Assembly: GCA_022009855.1 (NCBI GenBank)
Contig: CP091727.1
Coordinates: 3,100,001-3,164,000, forward strand
DNA length: 64,000 nt
Source: Lentisphaeria bacterium
Lineage (GTDB): Bacteria; Verrucomicrobiota; Lentisphaeria; Victivallales; Victivallaceae
Direction of reading: 5' to 3'
The position numbers and the translations under genes are program-made. Within the stretch, counting starts at the first letter, position 1; each line of letters starts with the position of its first letter. The notes beneath the pieces are model-generated. The model saw nothing but the letters and a program-made list of their open reading frames with translations, was not told where the DNA came from and did not search any database. Shown here piece after piece: positions 33,520 through 45,003 of the stretch.

Positions 33520-34423
33520 ATGAAAACCTACTTCATCAACAGCAACCGCCGGAGCCGCCTGCCGATTGCCGTCAGTTTCGAGGAGCAGATGCCGAAATAT
33601 CAGGTGGCGCACCGGCATGACGGATACGAGATCATGTTCATCAGTTCCGGTTACGGCTGGTGTGCGGTCAACGGGGTGCGCATGCCGCTTCTTGCCGGAG
33701 ATCTCTTCTTCATGGGGATGGAGGATGAGCATGAATTCCTGCTCCGGGCGCCGGGGAGTTATTACAATATCATGTTCCGGCCGGAGCTGATTCCAGAGAG
33801 CGATCAGGAGAGTTTGCGTCAGGCACCGTTTTTTCGACATTTCGGGAAACCGGAGTTCACGTTTCAACGCAAGGCTGTTTTTCCGCTTCGGATCAGCGGG
33901 TATCTGGTCGAGCAGTTTCGGCAGATGTATCAGGAGTCTCTGAACAGCCATTTCGCCCTGCCTCTGCAACTGCGGTCCCGGCTCTACCACATCCTGGTGA
34001 AGATCGGAGAGTATTCGATGCTGTTCGGAGAGGCGCGCACAACCGATCGGGGAGGACATTGTGGGTGGGCGGGTCGTCAATCACATCTTGAATCACTGCC
34101 AGGAGCGCTTGTCGCTGGCTGGTCTGGCGAAACTGACCCCCTATTCCCCGGAGTACCTGGGGAAGATCTTTCACCGGCAGATGGGGATCAGCTTCACGGA
34201 ATATCTCGCGTACGTCCGCATAGAGAAAGCACGCATCCTGCTGGAGTCTCCAGACTGGTCACTGGCTGAAATTGCGGGGAAAACCGGTTTCTTTGATGCG
34301 GCGCATTTCACCCGCACGTTCCGGAAGGTGACCGGGATGCTGCCCCGTGATTTCCGTCGTTCCCTTCAGCAGGGCGGTTCCCGTGGCGACCCGGCGGATT
34401 TTCCATCACGCATTCTGCCGTGA
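33520..34423 (+). CDS. AraC-family transcriptional regulator, one frame change
   Basis: Cupin-like sensing half: VAHRHDGYEIMFISSGYGWC and PLLAGDLFFMGMEDEHEF. The DNA-binding half after a frame change near 34060 has LSLAGLAKLTPYSPEYLGKIF and WSLAEIAGKTGFFDAAHFTRTF, then VTGMLPRDFRR. ATG 33520 is used; an in-frame ATG at 33463 would add 19 residues. The ribosome site is weak for both. It is divergent from the GH127-like operon and is its probable regulator; both promoters must lie in 33342-33519. Confidence 0.8.
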
Positions 34424-34470
34424 TCGACGGGGCAACGGGTGGAACCGTGGCGCGGAATGGGGAGGCGCGA

Positions 34471-35256
34471 TTAAATTTTTCCGGAATTCCGCCGGCGTCC
34501 GGGCGGGGTGCCGTATCGTCTGCGATAAAGACGGATAAAGTAACCGGAATTTTCAAATCCGCACGTCAGGGCGATTTCCGAAATGGAAAGATTGGAGTTT
34601 TTCAACATCTCCTCCGCCCGCGAAATCCGCAGGTTCTGCAGAAAATGTACCGGAGAAACCCCGCAGTAGTCGACGAACAGCTTGCGCAGCAGGGAAACGC
34701 TGATGCCGCTTTCTTCGGCGATTTGTTCTACCGAGATGTTGCGCGATGAATTGTTGTAGAGAAACGCCAGCGCTCGGCGCAGACCGGGATGGAGAAATTC
34801 CGTGTTCGCATGCTTTTTTTCGAACGCGGCGAGCTTTTGCAGGAGGCCGAGCAGAATGGCATTGGCCCCTTCGAAGTCATGCTGTTCCGTCATCTTGCTC
34901 AGTTCAAGAAGCCACCTGCGGCACCAGTTCTCTCCGGTGAGATCGATGGCCCGCCAGCGCTGTTCAAACAGTTCCGGTGGTGCCTGAAAGACGCAGAAGA
35001 TATTTTTTTCGTCCTGCGAATCGATCTGATTGTGAACAGCTTCCGGCGGAATTACCAGCAGGTGGCCGGCTTTGCCTTCAAGAACACCATGCACTCCCTC
35101 CACCCGGCAGGAGCCCCGGAGAAGATAAATGAGTTCACACCCCCCGTGGCTGTGCGCGGCAACGTTGCCTGCCAGCCTGCGCCGGTAAGCATAGAAGAGC
35201 TGTGGCAGTTGATGATATTCTCCCCATGTGAAAAAAGATAGCACATCCTTCCGCAT
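34471..35256 (-). CDS. AraC-family transcriptional regulator, intact
   Basis: 261 residues. The N-terminal cupin has AAHSHGGCELIYLLRGSC and HLLVIPPEAVHNQ. The C-terminal pair of helix-turn-helix motifs is ISVEQIAEESGISVSLLRKLF and LSISEIALTCGFENSGYFIRLYRRRYG. The start is GTG or ATG at 35256 in the divergent region before the nucleoside hydrolase gene (35368), making it the likely regulator of the 35368-40395 cassette. It converges on the other AraC gene, with only 47 bases between the two stops. Confidence 0.88.
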   Translation of the reverse strand: MRKDVLSFFTWGEYHQLPQLFYAYRRRLAGNVAAHSHGGCELIYLLRGSCRVEGVHGVLEGKAGHLLVIPPEAVHNQIDSQDEKNIFCVFQAPPELFEQRWRAIDLTGENWCRRWLLELSKMTEQHDFEGANAILLGLLQKLAAFEKKHANTEFLHPGLRRALAFLYNNSSRNISVEQIAEESGISVSLLRKLFVDYCGVSPVHFLQNLRISRAEEMLKNSNLSISEIALTCGFENSGYFIRLYRRRYGTPPGRRRNSGKI

Positions 35257-35314
35257 TATCCAGCGATTTTGGCGATTTGTCCCATTTTTTTATTGTTTCG
35301 TATCAAAGATGGAG

Positions 35315-35343
35315 TTGCCGCGGCCCTTCCGTTCTGGTATAAT
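35315..35343 (+). promoter_or_regulatory. Promoter of the nucleoside hydrolase cassette
   Basis: TTGCCG at 35315-35320, 17 bases, then TGGTATAAT with the -10 at 35338-35343. The start codon is 25 bases downstream. Confidence 0.65.
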
Positions 35344-35367
35344 ATCAGAGAAAAACGGAGATCTGAG

Positions 35368-36360
35368 ATGAATCATAAAATACCTGTCATTCTCGATACG
35401 GATATCGGAAACGACATCGACGATACCTGGGCGCTCGGCATGCTGTTGAACTCCCCGGAGTTCGACCTGAAACTGCTGCTGACATCGACCGGCGACGCCC
35501 GTTATCGCGCGAAAGTTGCAGCCCGATTTCTGGAAGCGTGCAATCGAAGCGACGTTCCGATCGGCATCGGCGTCTCCTCTGCGGACGGCTCTCCGGAGAG
35601 CATGCATGAATACGCCGATCCCTGCCGGTTGGAAGAATATTCCGGTGAACTCTACGAAAACGGAGTGGACCGGGCTCTGGAACTGATCGACGCCGAACCG
35701 GAGCTGACGGTGATCGGTATCGCTCCGCTGACCTCGCTTGCCGAGTTGTGCCGCCGGAGCGGGAGGGCGGTCTCGCGGTGCCGTCTGTGCCTGATGGGCG
35801 GAGCGATTGCGAAACATCATCGCGGCAAAGATGGCGCGATTGCCGAATACAACATCAAGCTCGATGTGCCGGCTGCGCGGCAGACGTTCCGGGCGCCGTG
35901 GCGCGAAATCCGTCTGACTCCGCTCGATCATTGCGGCGATATCGTGTTGTCGGGGAGGAACTACAGAAAAATCACGGAAACTTCATCGCCGATCGTCCGA
36001 AACATTCTGCTGCAATACGCGGTCTGGCGGAACTACTGGCGGCACGACGGCCCGGTGTGTGCCAGCAGCATCCTTTACGACACCGCGGCGGTTCATCTGG
36101 CTTATTCCGACGAGTTCACCCGTATGGAGCGGCTGAAGCTCGTGGTGGACGATTGTGGATTCACGCGAATCTCGCCGGAGGGGCGCGAGATCTCGGTCGC
36201 CATGGAGATGACCGAGCCGGCCGCTTTTCAGCAGCGACTTGTGGAGAGGCTTGTAACGGACAATTCGACGCAAAGAATGGAATATGAATCACCCGAAAAC
36301 TCAAAATGGAAAGGAGCCGGTCATGAAAAACATTGTACGCAAGGATTTTACTCTTATTGA
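35368..36360 (+). CDS. Inosine/uridine-preferring nucleoside hydrolase family protein
   Basis: ATG 35368 sits close to GGAG. The N terminus [18 protein letters not shown] carries the calcium-binding DTDxGxDxDD signature. [15 protein letters not shown] and [11 protein letters not shown] match the ribose-site regions, and an Asp in [14 protein letters not shown] matches the C-terminal catalytic region. Family enzymes split ribonucleosides; in glycan loci of this phylum related proteins probably act on other N- or O-ribosides. The frame runs 38 bases past the start of the prepilin gene; the true end may be slightly earlier, perhaps near 36287 after a frame change. No signal peptide. Confidence 0.8.
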   Translation: MNHKIPVILDTDIGNDIDDTWALGMLLNSPEFDLKLLLTSTGDARYRAKVAARFLEACNRSDVPIGIGVSSADGSPESMHEYADPCRLEEYSGELYENGVDRALELIDAEPELTVIGIAPLTSLAELCRRSGRAVSRCRLCLMGGAIAKHHRGKDGAIAEYNIKLDVPAARQTFRAPWREIRLTPLDHCGDIVLSGRNYRKITETSSPIVRNILLQYAVWRNYWRHDGPVCASSILYDTAAVHLAYSDEFTRMERLKLVVDDCGFTRISPEGREISVAMEMTEPAAFQQRLVERLVTDNSTQRMEYESPENSKWKGAGHEKHCTQGFYSY

Positions 36361-37087
36361 ACTCCTGGTTGTTATTGCGATCATCGCCATTCTGGCGGCC
36401 ATGCTTCTGCCCGCGTTGAACAAGGCACGTGACCGAAGCAAAAGCACGGCGTGTCTCAATAATCTGAAGCAATGCGGGATTGCCTCGCAGCTTTACATGA
36501 ATGATTTTAAAGGCAGGTTTCACATGATGTATTACTACGGCAATGCCGGTTATTCGTGGGCGTTCGGGCTCTGGAAAACCTCCCGCAACGCCTATCTGAG
36601 TTTCAATGAGGTCACGGTCAGCGATGGTGCCCATGTTCTGCCGGAAAGTGCGGTTACCCGTTGTCCTTCCGCCCGCTTCTTCAACGATACGCCCGATGGG
36701 CTCGGCGCGTACAGTTCCTTTGGCGCCGCCTCATTGAATTCGGGCGGAAAACTTCCTGACGCCGTGGGCAATTACTGCATTGATCGAGTGAACATTGATG
36801 GAAAAACTCAGCTGATTTTCTTTCAGAACCGCTGCAAGTCCCCTTCGGGAATGATTTTCTTTGCCGACTCCTCCTACGGCGGCGCGGATGCGGAGAAGAG
36901 TGCGGCCAACTTCTACCTCGGTTCGCAGAGCTGGGCCGGGAACCGGTGCGGCTGCGTCATTCGGATCGCGCCAATGTCGTGTGGGCCGATGGCCATGCCA
37001 CGTCCAGTTCGAGCGGAGAGCTGGCCACGTCCCCCCTCCCAGGTGCGTTCTCTCTTCGAAATCAACGGCAACGCGATTGAACTTTGA
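36323..37087 (+). CDS. Prepilin-like protein, short leader, one frame change
   Basis: ATG 36323 follows AAAGGAG. Leader MKNIVRKD, then [19 protein letters not shown]. The body has [18 protein letters not shown] and [14 protein letters not shown] segments. Near 36950 the frame changes so that the C terminus reads [17 protein letters not shown], the hallmark ending of these DUF1559-type proteins. It overlaps the end of the nucleoside hydrolase frame and precedes a very large glycosidase by 17 bases, so all three are probably co-transcribed. Confidence 0.85.
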   Translation: MKNIVRKDFTLIELLVVIAIIAILAAMLLPALNKARDRSKSTACLNNLKQCGIASQLYMNDFKGRFHMMYYYGNAGYSWAFGLWKTSRNAYLSFNEVTVSDGAHVLPESAVTRCPSARFFNDTPDGLGAYSSFGAASLNSGGKLPDAVGNYCIDRVNIDGKTQLIFFQNRCKSPSGMIFFADSSYGGADAEKSAANFYLGSQSWAGNRCGCVIRIAPMSCGPMAMPRPVRAESWPRPPSQVRSLFEINGNAIEL

Positions 37088-37103
37088 CACAGACGGAGCG
37101 GAC

Positions 37104-40100
37104 ATGACACCTATGAAGACAATACATTTCTTCATCATCGTATTTGTCGGCGCGGTTCTCGGATTTCTCCCATTGCGCACCGCCGGGGCGACTTCGCTCT
37201 TTCGCCTGGAGGATCAGGGGAATTTTCAGCTCGACTCCATGCGGTTCGGCTGGATTCTCTATCCGCCGGGCTGGAATGCGATCCTTCTCGACCGGAATTC
37301 ATTCCGCATTGACGCCGGTTTCCCGCACCGCCGGGAAGGGCGTTTTGAAGTCAAGGGAAATGGGCCGGATTTCACGTTGCCGTTTCCGCCGCGGAACAGC
37401 GGAACCGTATTCAATATCGAGCCGCATTTCATGCCGATCCGCCGGTTGACGCCGCGACCCTCGCGTTGACGACAAACCTGGACACGGCAGGGGAATATCA
37501 TCTTGAAATCGACGGAAGAAAACTGGCGCTGCCGAAGCAGTTTCAGGGGACGATCCATCTCTTCAACGGCATCGTGAAGAAGTTTTCGTTTGACTGCGGT
37601 GGGAATCGGGTTCATTTTTCAGGCCGCTTTCGACTTCTCATTCAGGATGACCGCAAATGGCGGATCAACCGTTTTCTGGTCCGGATCAGTCCGGAACCGT
37701 CGCGGGGAAAGTTGAAGGATACCACATTGGACTTGAACATCCGCATTGATCTGCCGGAAACTCGCACCATTGATCTGCGGGCGGCTGCCAACCGCGGATT
37801 CCGTGATGAGAAACCAAACGACGGCCGGGGGCGGCTGGACCGATCAGGGACCGGATAACGATCTCGGGATGATTCGACCGGGTGTCCTCACCGCGCTCGG
37901 GGTTCCCTTCGAAATCATCGATCCGGCGGCGAACGGCGGCCGCGGTTGCATCGCCCTCTCGGCCGCGGAGAAAAATTATGCCCGGGAAAGTTCGGTCGGC
38001 GTCGCAGACGCGCTGCCGGGGGCGCAGTATCTCTATCTGCTGCACTGTTCCGCCTGGACGCCGAGTTCCCGTATGCGACTGGGGAAATCGAGGTGGAATT
38101 CACGGATGGGAAACGGAAAAACATTCCCGTAATTTCCAGCCTCGACGTCGGCAACTGGTGGGCTCCCTACGCATTTCCCAACGCGGCGGTCGCCTATTTA
38201 GGGGGAAAATGCCCACTCTGTGGTCGGACTCTACCTGTCACAATTCGCATTGGAAAAGCCCCCGCGCAGACTCACTTTTCGCGCAACACCCGCCCGGGAC
38301 GCGGTCTGGCTGATTGCCGGTGCCACGCTGGGGAATCGCAAGCTGAATCTATCCAAGGTGGAAACTCCATCCTATCTGGTGGAGGACAAGGACTGGGCAG
38401 TTCTGAATTTTTCCGGAAAGACATTGCCCGGTTCTCCGCTGGATTTCTCCCGTTACCTTGACGCTCCCGCCGGAAAATACGGACCGGTGGTGGTCGATGC
38501 TGCCGGACATTTCGTCTTCCGCGACGCGCCGGAGAAGAGGATCCGTTTTTTCGGTCCCAATCTGGTCGGCGGCAGCCATTACGTCAGTCGGAAGACCGCC
38601 GATGATTTTGTGAACAAGGTTTCGCTGCTCGGCTACAATACCGTGCGTTTTCACCATTACGAGGCCGGATTGATCGATTACACCACGCCGAGCTCTGTGA
38701 GTTTCCGTGCGAAACGGCTCGATTGTCTCAACTATCTGTTTGCCGAACTGAAAAAACGCGGACTTTACCTTTCGATCGATCTTTATGCCAGCCGTCCGCT
38801 GCGCGACGGCGACAATATCGTGGAACGGCGGGGAATCCGATTCCGGCAGTTTGATTTCGAGATGAAGAATCTCCTGCCGATCAGTGAGAGCGCCATGGCG
38901 AACTGGAAGGAGTTTGCCCGGCGGCTGCTCACGCAGGTCAATCCTTACACCGGATTGACCTGGGCGGAAGATCCGGCGCTGGCCTCCGTCAATCTGGTCA
39001 ACGAAAATCCGCTGGTGACGATCTGGAATAAAGTTCCACAGCTCATCCCGCTCTACGAGAAGAAATATGTTGAATTTCTTCAGCGCCGGAATCTCGATAC
39101 GCCGGAAAACCGGGAATCCCGTGGCGGATTGTTCATCGAATTTCTCACCGAGCTGCAGATCAACTGTCAGAGGGAGCAGCGCCGGTTCCTCCGGGAGGAG
39201 TTGAAGCTCTCGGCGCTGATAACCGATATGAACATGACCAGCAAATTCACGTTGATCGAACCGCGCGCCGAACTGGATTTCGTGGACAATCACCGGTACT
39301 GGGATCATCCGAGTTTCCCGGTGACGGCGTGGGAACTGCCGTATCTGTTCGGCTGTCTCTCCTCGATCCGGCAGAAGGCGGAAAGCCCGCGCTATCTGAT
39401 GCCTGCGCGTCTCTTCGGAAAACCCTATACGGTGACGGAATTCAATTTCTGCAACCCGAATCCCTACCGGATGGAGGGCGGTCCTCTTTTCGGCGCGTAC
39501 GCCGGATTGCAGGATTGGGACGGACTTTACCGTTTCGCCTGGAGCCACTATTCGGAAAAGATGGCGGAACCTGCCGTGCCGATCGGCTTCGACATCGTCA
39601 ACGATCCCTTTGCACAGTTGGAGGAACGGATTCTCCGGATGTTGTTTGTCCGCGGAGACGTGGCCGCCGCGCGGAAGGCGTTCGCTTTCACCGTCACGCC
39701 CGGGGAGCTGCGGACACTGAACGGGCCTCCCGGAAACTGCGGCGATTATCCGGACAGCTTCTCGGAACTCGGACTCTATGCGAGAATCGGCTCTCTGCCT
39801 TGGGGAGCGCATTTCCCGGGAGTTCAGGCGCTCCGAGTTCTCGCCCCGCATTGGCGGAATTCTCTGCCGGACTCCGTCCGTGCCGTGATGAAGCGGTTCG
39901 AGCGTTCCGGAAGCATCACCAGCGAAACCGGCGAGATTACGCTGAACTCAACAAATCTCACGCTCGGCATCGTCACCCCCCGCAGCGAGGTCGCCACCTT
40001 TCGCGGCAATGCGGAAGGAAAGATCATGACCCTGCGGAACGGAACCCGGTATCAGACCGTCGCGTTGATGTCGCTGGATGATCTCCCGTTGCGGGAGAGC

Positions 40101-40395
40101 GCTTCCATTCTGCTGATTCAGCTGCCGAACTTCGGTGCGACCAAGCAGAAGTTTGCCAACGGACAGCGCAAGCAGCTGGAAAGCTGGGGGAATTCCCCTG
40201 CTGGTCGAGCGTGCCGCTGTCGATGTTGTGCTGGAACTGCCCGGCCGCTGGAAGGTGGAGGCATTGCAATCCGACGGCGCGGTTCTCGGTCCGGTCTCCA
40301 CGGTGAACCGGAATGGGAAACTCTGTTTTCAGGCCGCCACCACGCTTCAGCAAGGCGGGGTGCTCTGCTACCATCTGTCGCGTCAGAAACCCTGA
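37104..40395 (+). CDS. Large secreted clan GH-A-like glycosidase, several frame changes
   Basis: ATG 37104 lies after GGAG. Signal peptide (TIHFFIIVFVGAVLGFLPL) is followed by about 400 residues of beta-rich modules, then a TIM barrel: RIRFFGPNLVGGSHYVSR, GYNTVRFHHYEAGLID, YLFAELKKRGLYLSIDLYAS. ASVNLVNENPLV near 39000 offers the acid/base Glu and YTVTEFNFCNPN near 39435 the nucleophile. Overall order matches the enzyme at 4373, so the two are distant paralogues. Frame changes fall near 37450, 37830, 38060, 38210 and 40190; the barrel itself is uninterrupted. The end is TGA at 40393-40395. Substrate not predictable from sequence alone. Confidence 0.72.
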
Positions 40396-40458
40396 TTGCA
40401 GCCGGAGTTCTGAATCCCCGCCGCCAGTCAAACCGATGCGGCCGGCGGCCGGGATGGC

Positions 40459-41308
40459 TCATGACTCCCGGCTCGATTTGCGGAAGCCGGTCGGGGTTTC
40501 GCCGTAACGGCGCCGGAACTGTTCCGTGAAGCCGGAGGCGTCCGGGAATCCCAGTGTTTGCGCGATTTCCGAAATCGGCATTTCACTGCGGAGCAGACGG
40601 CGCCCCTCCTGCAGCCGCAGGGAAAGCAGATACTGGTGGGGCGTGGTTCCGGGAAACAGTGTCTGCCAGCGGCGGAAAAAGGTGCGGCGTGACAGGCCGT
40701 GTTTCGCCGCCAGAATGGAGAGATCGACCCGTTCCGTGTAATGGGTGCGCAGATACGAGGCGATCCGCTGAAGCTTTTCGGTGTAGAATGCGTCCGGTTT
40801 CCGCACCCGGCCCTGCCGTGCAGGGTGCTGCAGCATCAGTTCCCGCAGCAGGCAGAGCGCGTAGTGGTCGAGCCGGTCGGCGCTGCCCGGCAGGAGCAGA
40901 TTGTCGCAGAGCGCGTCGATTTTCTCCATCAGTCCCCGGATCTCCGTGGTGATCTCCAGCGGCCAGCCGACGGTGTCGAGGAGGATCCCCGCTTCTTCCA
41001 GCCGCGGACAGAGTGATCCTTCGTAGATCAGCGCGAATGCCCGGCGCGGTGCGAAGGGGCGGCGAATGGAAATCGCTTCCGGGATATTTGAGATAGAGGT
41101 GAGGGAAGGGCAGTTTCGTCTCGTGTCCGTCCTGAACATCGACCGAACAGCCGTCGGCGGCGGAGAGACGGATGGCGAACTCCATGAGATTTTCCCGTTT
41201 CCCGTTCCAGGTGCCCCGGGCGTCGTCGCTGGAGAGCCGAGCGAAGAGCGGCAGGGGCGACGCCAGCAGGCGCGGCAGATCGTTGAAGTGAAGAAAATAG
41301 TTTTTCAT
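40459..41308 (-). CDS. AraC-family transcriptional regulator, one frame change
   Basis: N-terminal part: FLHFNDLPRLLASPLPLFAR and PFPHLYLKYP; after a frame change near 41080 it reads RRAFALIYEGSLCPRLEEAG. The DNA-binding half has LSILAAKHGLSRRTFFRRWQ and ISEIAQTLGFPDASGFTEQF, then GETPTGFRKSS. ATG 41308 has no ribosome site, and a -10 element sits only five bases upstream, so the mRNA may be leaderless. It is divergent from the DUF6259-like gene at 41440, its likely target. Confidence 0.78.
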
Positions 41309-41313
41309 GCGGT

Positions 41314-41342
41314 AATATAGCGCAGGTGGAAATGATTTTCCA
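41314..41342 (-). promoter_or_regulatory. Promoter of the AraC gene at 41308
   Basis: On the minus strand TGGAAA (41337-41342), 17 bases, TATATT (41314-41319) in a GCTATATTA context like the rrn promoters. Transcription would start at or next to the start codon. Confidence 0.5.
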
Positions 41343-41439
41343 TATAGAATGGCACGATTTCCATACTTTTCGGCACAAATGACATGGCGGAGAAGCGCAG
41401 ATGGCGGTATACTGTTTCCCGTACAACCGGGAGGGTATC

Positions 41440-43485
41440 ATGTATCGGATGGAAAATGAATTTATTTTGCTCGAAATTGATGAATACGGCATTCTGCAGA
41501 AGCTGTGCAACCGAAAAAACGGCCGTAATCTGATTCGTCCGCGCCGGCTGTTTCGGCTGATTCTGGGGATCCCGGCTGTCTGGAGCTCGATGCCGTTCCC
41601 GTCGGGAGGCCGGAAGTCCAATGCGAAACGGAGCGTATCTCTCTGCGGTTTTCTGCCGTAGAGTGTGATGGGCGCGGCACGATTCCCATTTCCGTCTCTC
41701 TTTCGGGGAACTGCGCGGCGATGAGATCTGCTGGGGAATCGCGCTGGAGAATCGTTCACGGGAGCAGGTGGTGCGCGAAGTGCACTATCCGATTCTCTCG
41801 ATTTGCGATCCAGAACCGCCGATGGTGGCGATCACCTCGGAGCGGGTCAGCGAACGGATTGAAAACCTGCCGGAGCAGATCCGCAACTGTTTCACGCACT
41901 ACATGGCCCCTGACCAGAAGTATATCCGCCGCATGACGCTCTATCCGGGACGCACCTCTTCGATGAACTGTTTTGCGCTCGACTGGGGGGAGGATGGTCT
42001 CTATTACGGCTGCCACGACGACTCATTCGAATTGACCGGGCAGGTGTTCGAACTGGAACGGTGGAGCCAGGTCAACATGTTCATGGTCCGGTATCCGTTT
42101 CTGAAGCCCGGTGAGAGCCGGACGGAATGTAATCTTGTCGTTTCTCCGTACTCGGGGAACTGGACCGTCTGCGCGGAGAAGTATCGCAAATGGGCGAACG
42201 GGTGGTTCACCCCGCCGCAGATTCCGGATCATGTGGCATATTCGCCGGGGTGGCAGCGGATTATTCTGCACCACCAGTACGGAGAGTATCTCTTCCCTTA
42301 CGAAAAGCTCGAGCAGGCATACGATGACGCCGCGCAGGCCGGAATCGACACCCTGTTTCTCTTCGGCTGGACCGCGGAAGGGATGGATTCCGGCTATCCG
42401 GCCTACTCAGCCGATCCGAAACTGGGCGGTGTCCAAACACTGAAGGAGAACATCCGCAAGGTGCAGGCGAAGGGGGGAAGGTCATCCTCTACTTCAATGG
42501 TCAGCTCATCGACGTGGAAAGTGACTACTACCGTTCGGGGGAGGGAGTGGGCGTGGCGATCAAGCGTGCGGATGGCTCGGAACACCGGGAGTCCTACAAC
42601 TTCACCAACGGCGGCACCTTTCTGCGGGCTTTCGTCAACAAAACCTTCGTCGTCGCCTGTCCCGCCTGCCGTTCCTGGCTGGAGATTTTGAAGCGGCACG
42701 TCGATTTTGCGGTGGCACTCGGGGTGGATTCGGTCTTCTTCGATCAGCTCGGACTGCTCTCCTACCCCTGCTGCGATCCGTCGCACGGTCACCCGGTACC
42801 GTATACCGGAATCATGCAGGGCAAGCGGGAGATGCTCAAGGAGCTTTACGAATACGCAAAGTCCCGGAAGCCTTCGCTGGGCGTCGGTATCGAGTGCACC
42901 ACCGACCAGACATTGCAGTACACCGATTTCGTTCATATCTTCGGTTTCCCTGCAGGCGTCTGGAATTCCGATTGGCGGGAAAAGGAGGAAAAGCCTCGGA
43001 CGCTGTCGGCGAGTTATCTTTTCAAGGCGGCCTTCCCGGAGGCGGTAATATCCAACCGGAACATCCGCGACGATTCCGACGTCGAATTTCCGGTCAATCA
43101 GATGCTGCTGCTCGGCAGTCGGAGCGATGTGGAGATCTACCGCTGTCGCGCCACCATCGCGGAGACGCCGCGCTATCAGGCGTATCTTGCGAAGGCGAAT
43201 GCGCTGCGCGAACGGTTCGGGCGGCTGCTGTACGACGGAACGTTCAGTACGGAAGCCTTCCACCGCGTGAGCAATCCGGAGATTCAGACCAACTCCTTCC
43301 TGCTCGGCGATGAGCTGGCGGTTCTGCTGACCCAGAGCAACCGGGAGCTGGCGCGGACCGAAGTCGACGTCCCCGGATTCCGGCTGGAACGGCTGGACTC
43401 CGTTTCAGGCGACGTTACGATGGAGGACGGCGTCGTCACCATCCCCCGGAATGGTTTCGCCGTGTTGCTCTACCGGCGGTGGTAG
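41440..43485 (+). CDS. DUF6259-like glycan-active protein, three frame changes
   Basis: ATG 41440 follows GGGAGGG. The first third is a beta domain beginning MYRMENEFILLEIDEYG. The centre, PDHVAYSPGWQRIILHHQYG, GIDTLFLFGWTAEGMDSGYP and, after a frame change at the six-G run near 42477, KVILYFNGQLIDVES and GVDSVFFDQLGLLSYPCCD, fits DUF6259 proteins, which have a TIM barrel like that of GH36-type enzymes. ASP residues in FFDQLG and GWTAEGMD are candidate catalytic positions. Other frame changes are near 41560 and 41710. No signal peptide. The neighbouring sialidase-like gene converges on it with seven bases between stops. Confidence 0.65.
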
Positions 43486-43492
43486 GGGCCGG

Positions 43493-44790
43493 TCACGCCT
43501 CCACGGTGATCTTCCGGCAGACGATGGTTTTGCGTTTGACTCCTTCCGGATCGGGGAAGTAGAAGTCGCTGTAAAAGATCAGTGCGCTGTTGCGGTCGAG
43601 CGGAACCATTTCTGGATTGCAGCAGCAGCCGTCCCAGTCGTGGAAGGAGGGCGGCGTGACTCGGCGATTGGCCAGTGCGCTCCGGTCGCCGGGCGTCATC
43701 ACGATCAGCGGTTTGCTCCAGCGGGTTCCGCCGTCATCCTCCGTGGCCTGTACGAAGATGCCGGGCCGGGCGTAGCAGAGCAGCGTGACGCCGCAGTCGA
43801 GTTTGCAGAGCCGGGGGAGGATGCCGGTGTCGGCGAACTTCTCCGGTTTCGACCAGGTGCGGCCGGAGTCGGTCGAACGGGCGAAATACATCGGCGCGAC
43901 CTCTTCGCCGGTACTGCAGTACCAGGCGGTGCGCAGAAACCAGACCATGGAACCATCCGGCATGAATTCGATGTCGCTGTCGCTGAATCCGCCGCTCCGG
44001 TAAGGATAGCGTTTCCCATCCGCCTCGTACTCCATGTGGCTGTGCAGGCGGAAGGTGTGGCCGTCGTCGTCCGAACGGAACAGTTCGGCGGAGTAGTAGG
44101 GCGAATAGAGCCCGGTTTCCGGGTTGATGTGACCTTCGCCGGAAAGGACGGTCACCCAGATCGCCCCGTCCGGTCCGATCCGCGGATTGCCGCGGGGGAA
44201 GAGCGACTTCAGCGTCAGCACCCCCTCGTGTTCATGGACGACCCGTGTGAGGCACGGCCAGTCGAGGGCGATATGTTCCTCGACCGGTTTGATTTCGCCC
44301 GCCGGGACGCGGAAAGCGAGCCACTCCGCTTTTGACAGGCTCTCCGGCAGTCGTTCAACGCGGAAGGCGCGGATCAGCGTCCCGTCGAGCCAGCAGGTCA
44401 TTCCGTCTGGAATCGGGAGCGTTTTTTCTTCCGCCCGGCGTGAGAAGTCGTAGCCGGTGGTGAGCAGATTCTGCGGCGTCACCCGGTATCCCTCCAGAAT
44501 GGTTCCGGAGACCATCGGGAAGTAGAGCAGATCGCCGTTGGCGAGGCGGAGGCCGCACTGGATGGCCACGGCGGGATCGACCTCCTGCCAGCTTTCGCCC
44601 CGGTCGCGGCTTTCGAACCACCGTTTCGGACTGCCGTAGGACTGGATGTTGTCTTCGCAGACGTCGACCGCGACGACCAGCCGGTCCCCGAGGTTGTACG
44701 GCCGGGGGAACTGATAGGCCCCCACAGCTGTTCCTCGGGGCGGATGCCCCGGACCACGACCTGTTCTTTCCCCAGCACAAGTTTTCTCAT
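43493..44790 (-). CDS. BNR-repeat sialidase-like protein, one frame change
   Basis: ATG 44790 follows GGAGAGG. A six-bladed propeller is indicated by RWFESRDRGESWQEVDP, LFRSDDDGHTFRLH and YFARSTDSGRTWSKPE (Asp-box repeats), with GNPRIGPDGAIWVTVL between. The frame changes near 44710, where runs of five G and five C lie close together. The family includes exo-sialidases and other propeller glycosidases; the arginine triad of true sialidases is not clear to me, so sialidase activity is not assured. No signal peptide is seen. The AraC gene at 45004 is divergent and probably controls it. Confidence 0.72.
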
Positions 44791-44935
44791 TCCGACCTCT
44801 CCTGCATTGCTGTCCGATTGTGCGACCATGAATTACGACAGAAAGTATACTGTGCCGCAGATGGGAAACCAAGCCGGTTTATTGTAATTAAAGAGACATT
44901 GAAATCAAAATTCAGACATATTTCCGAGGTGCCGG

Positions 44936-44963
44936 TTGAAAAAGTGGCCGGAGTCGTTATAGT
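44936..44963 (+). promoter_or_regulatory. Promoter of the AraC gene at 45004
   Basis: TTGAAA at 44936-44941, 16 bases, TATAGT at 44958-44963, 41 bases before the start codon. Confidence 0.55.
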
Positions 44964-45003
44964 AACCGATGGAAATGGAATGCGGCAGGGAGGAGCGGAA
45001 ACG

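Noticed and set aside
31542..33521. One uninterrupted 659-codon reading of the GH127-like gene
   Set aside because: The middle third in this frame is Arg-rich nonsense; the family pattern continues in another frame, so two compensating shifts are the better reading. The start at 33521 is also too early given the ribosome site before 33341.
38349..39851. 500-codon open frame on the minus strand
   Set aside because: Antisense to the barrel of the glycosidase at 37104.
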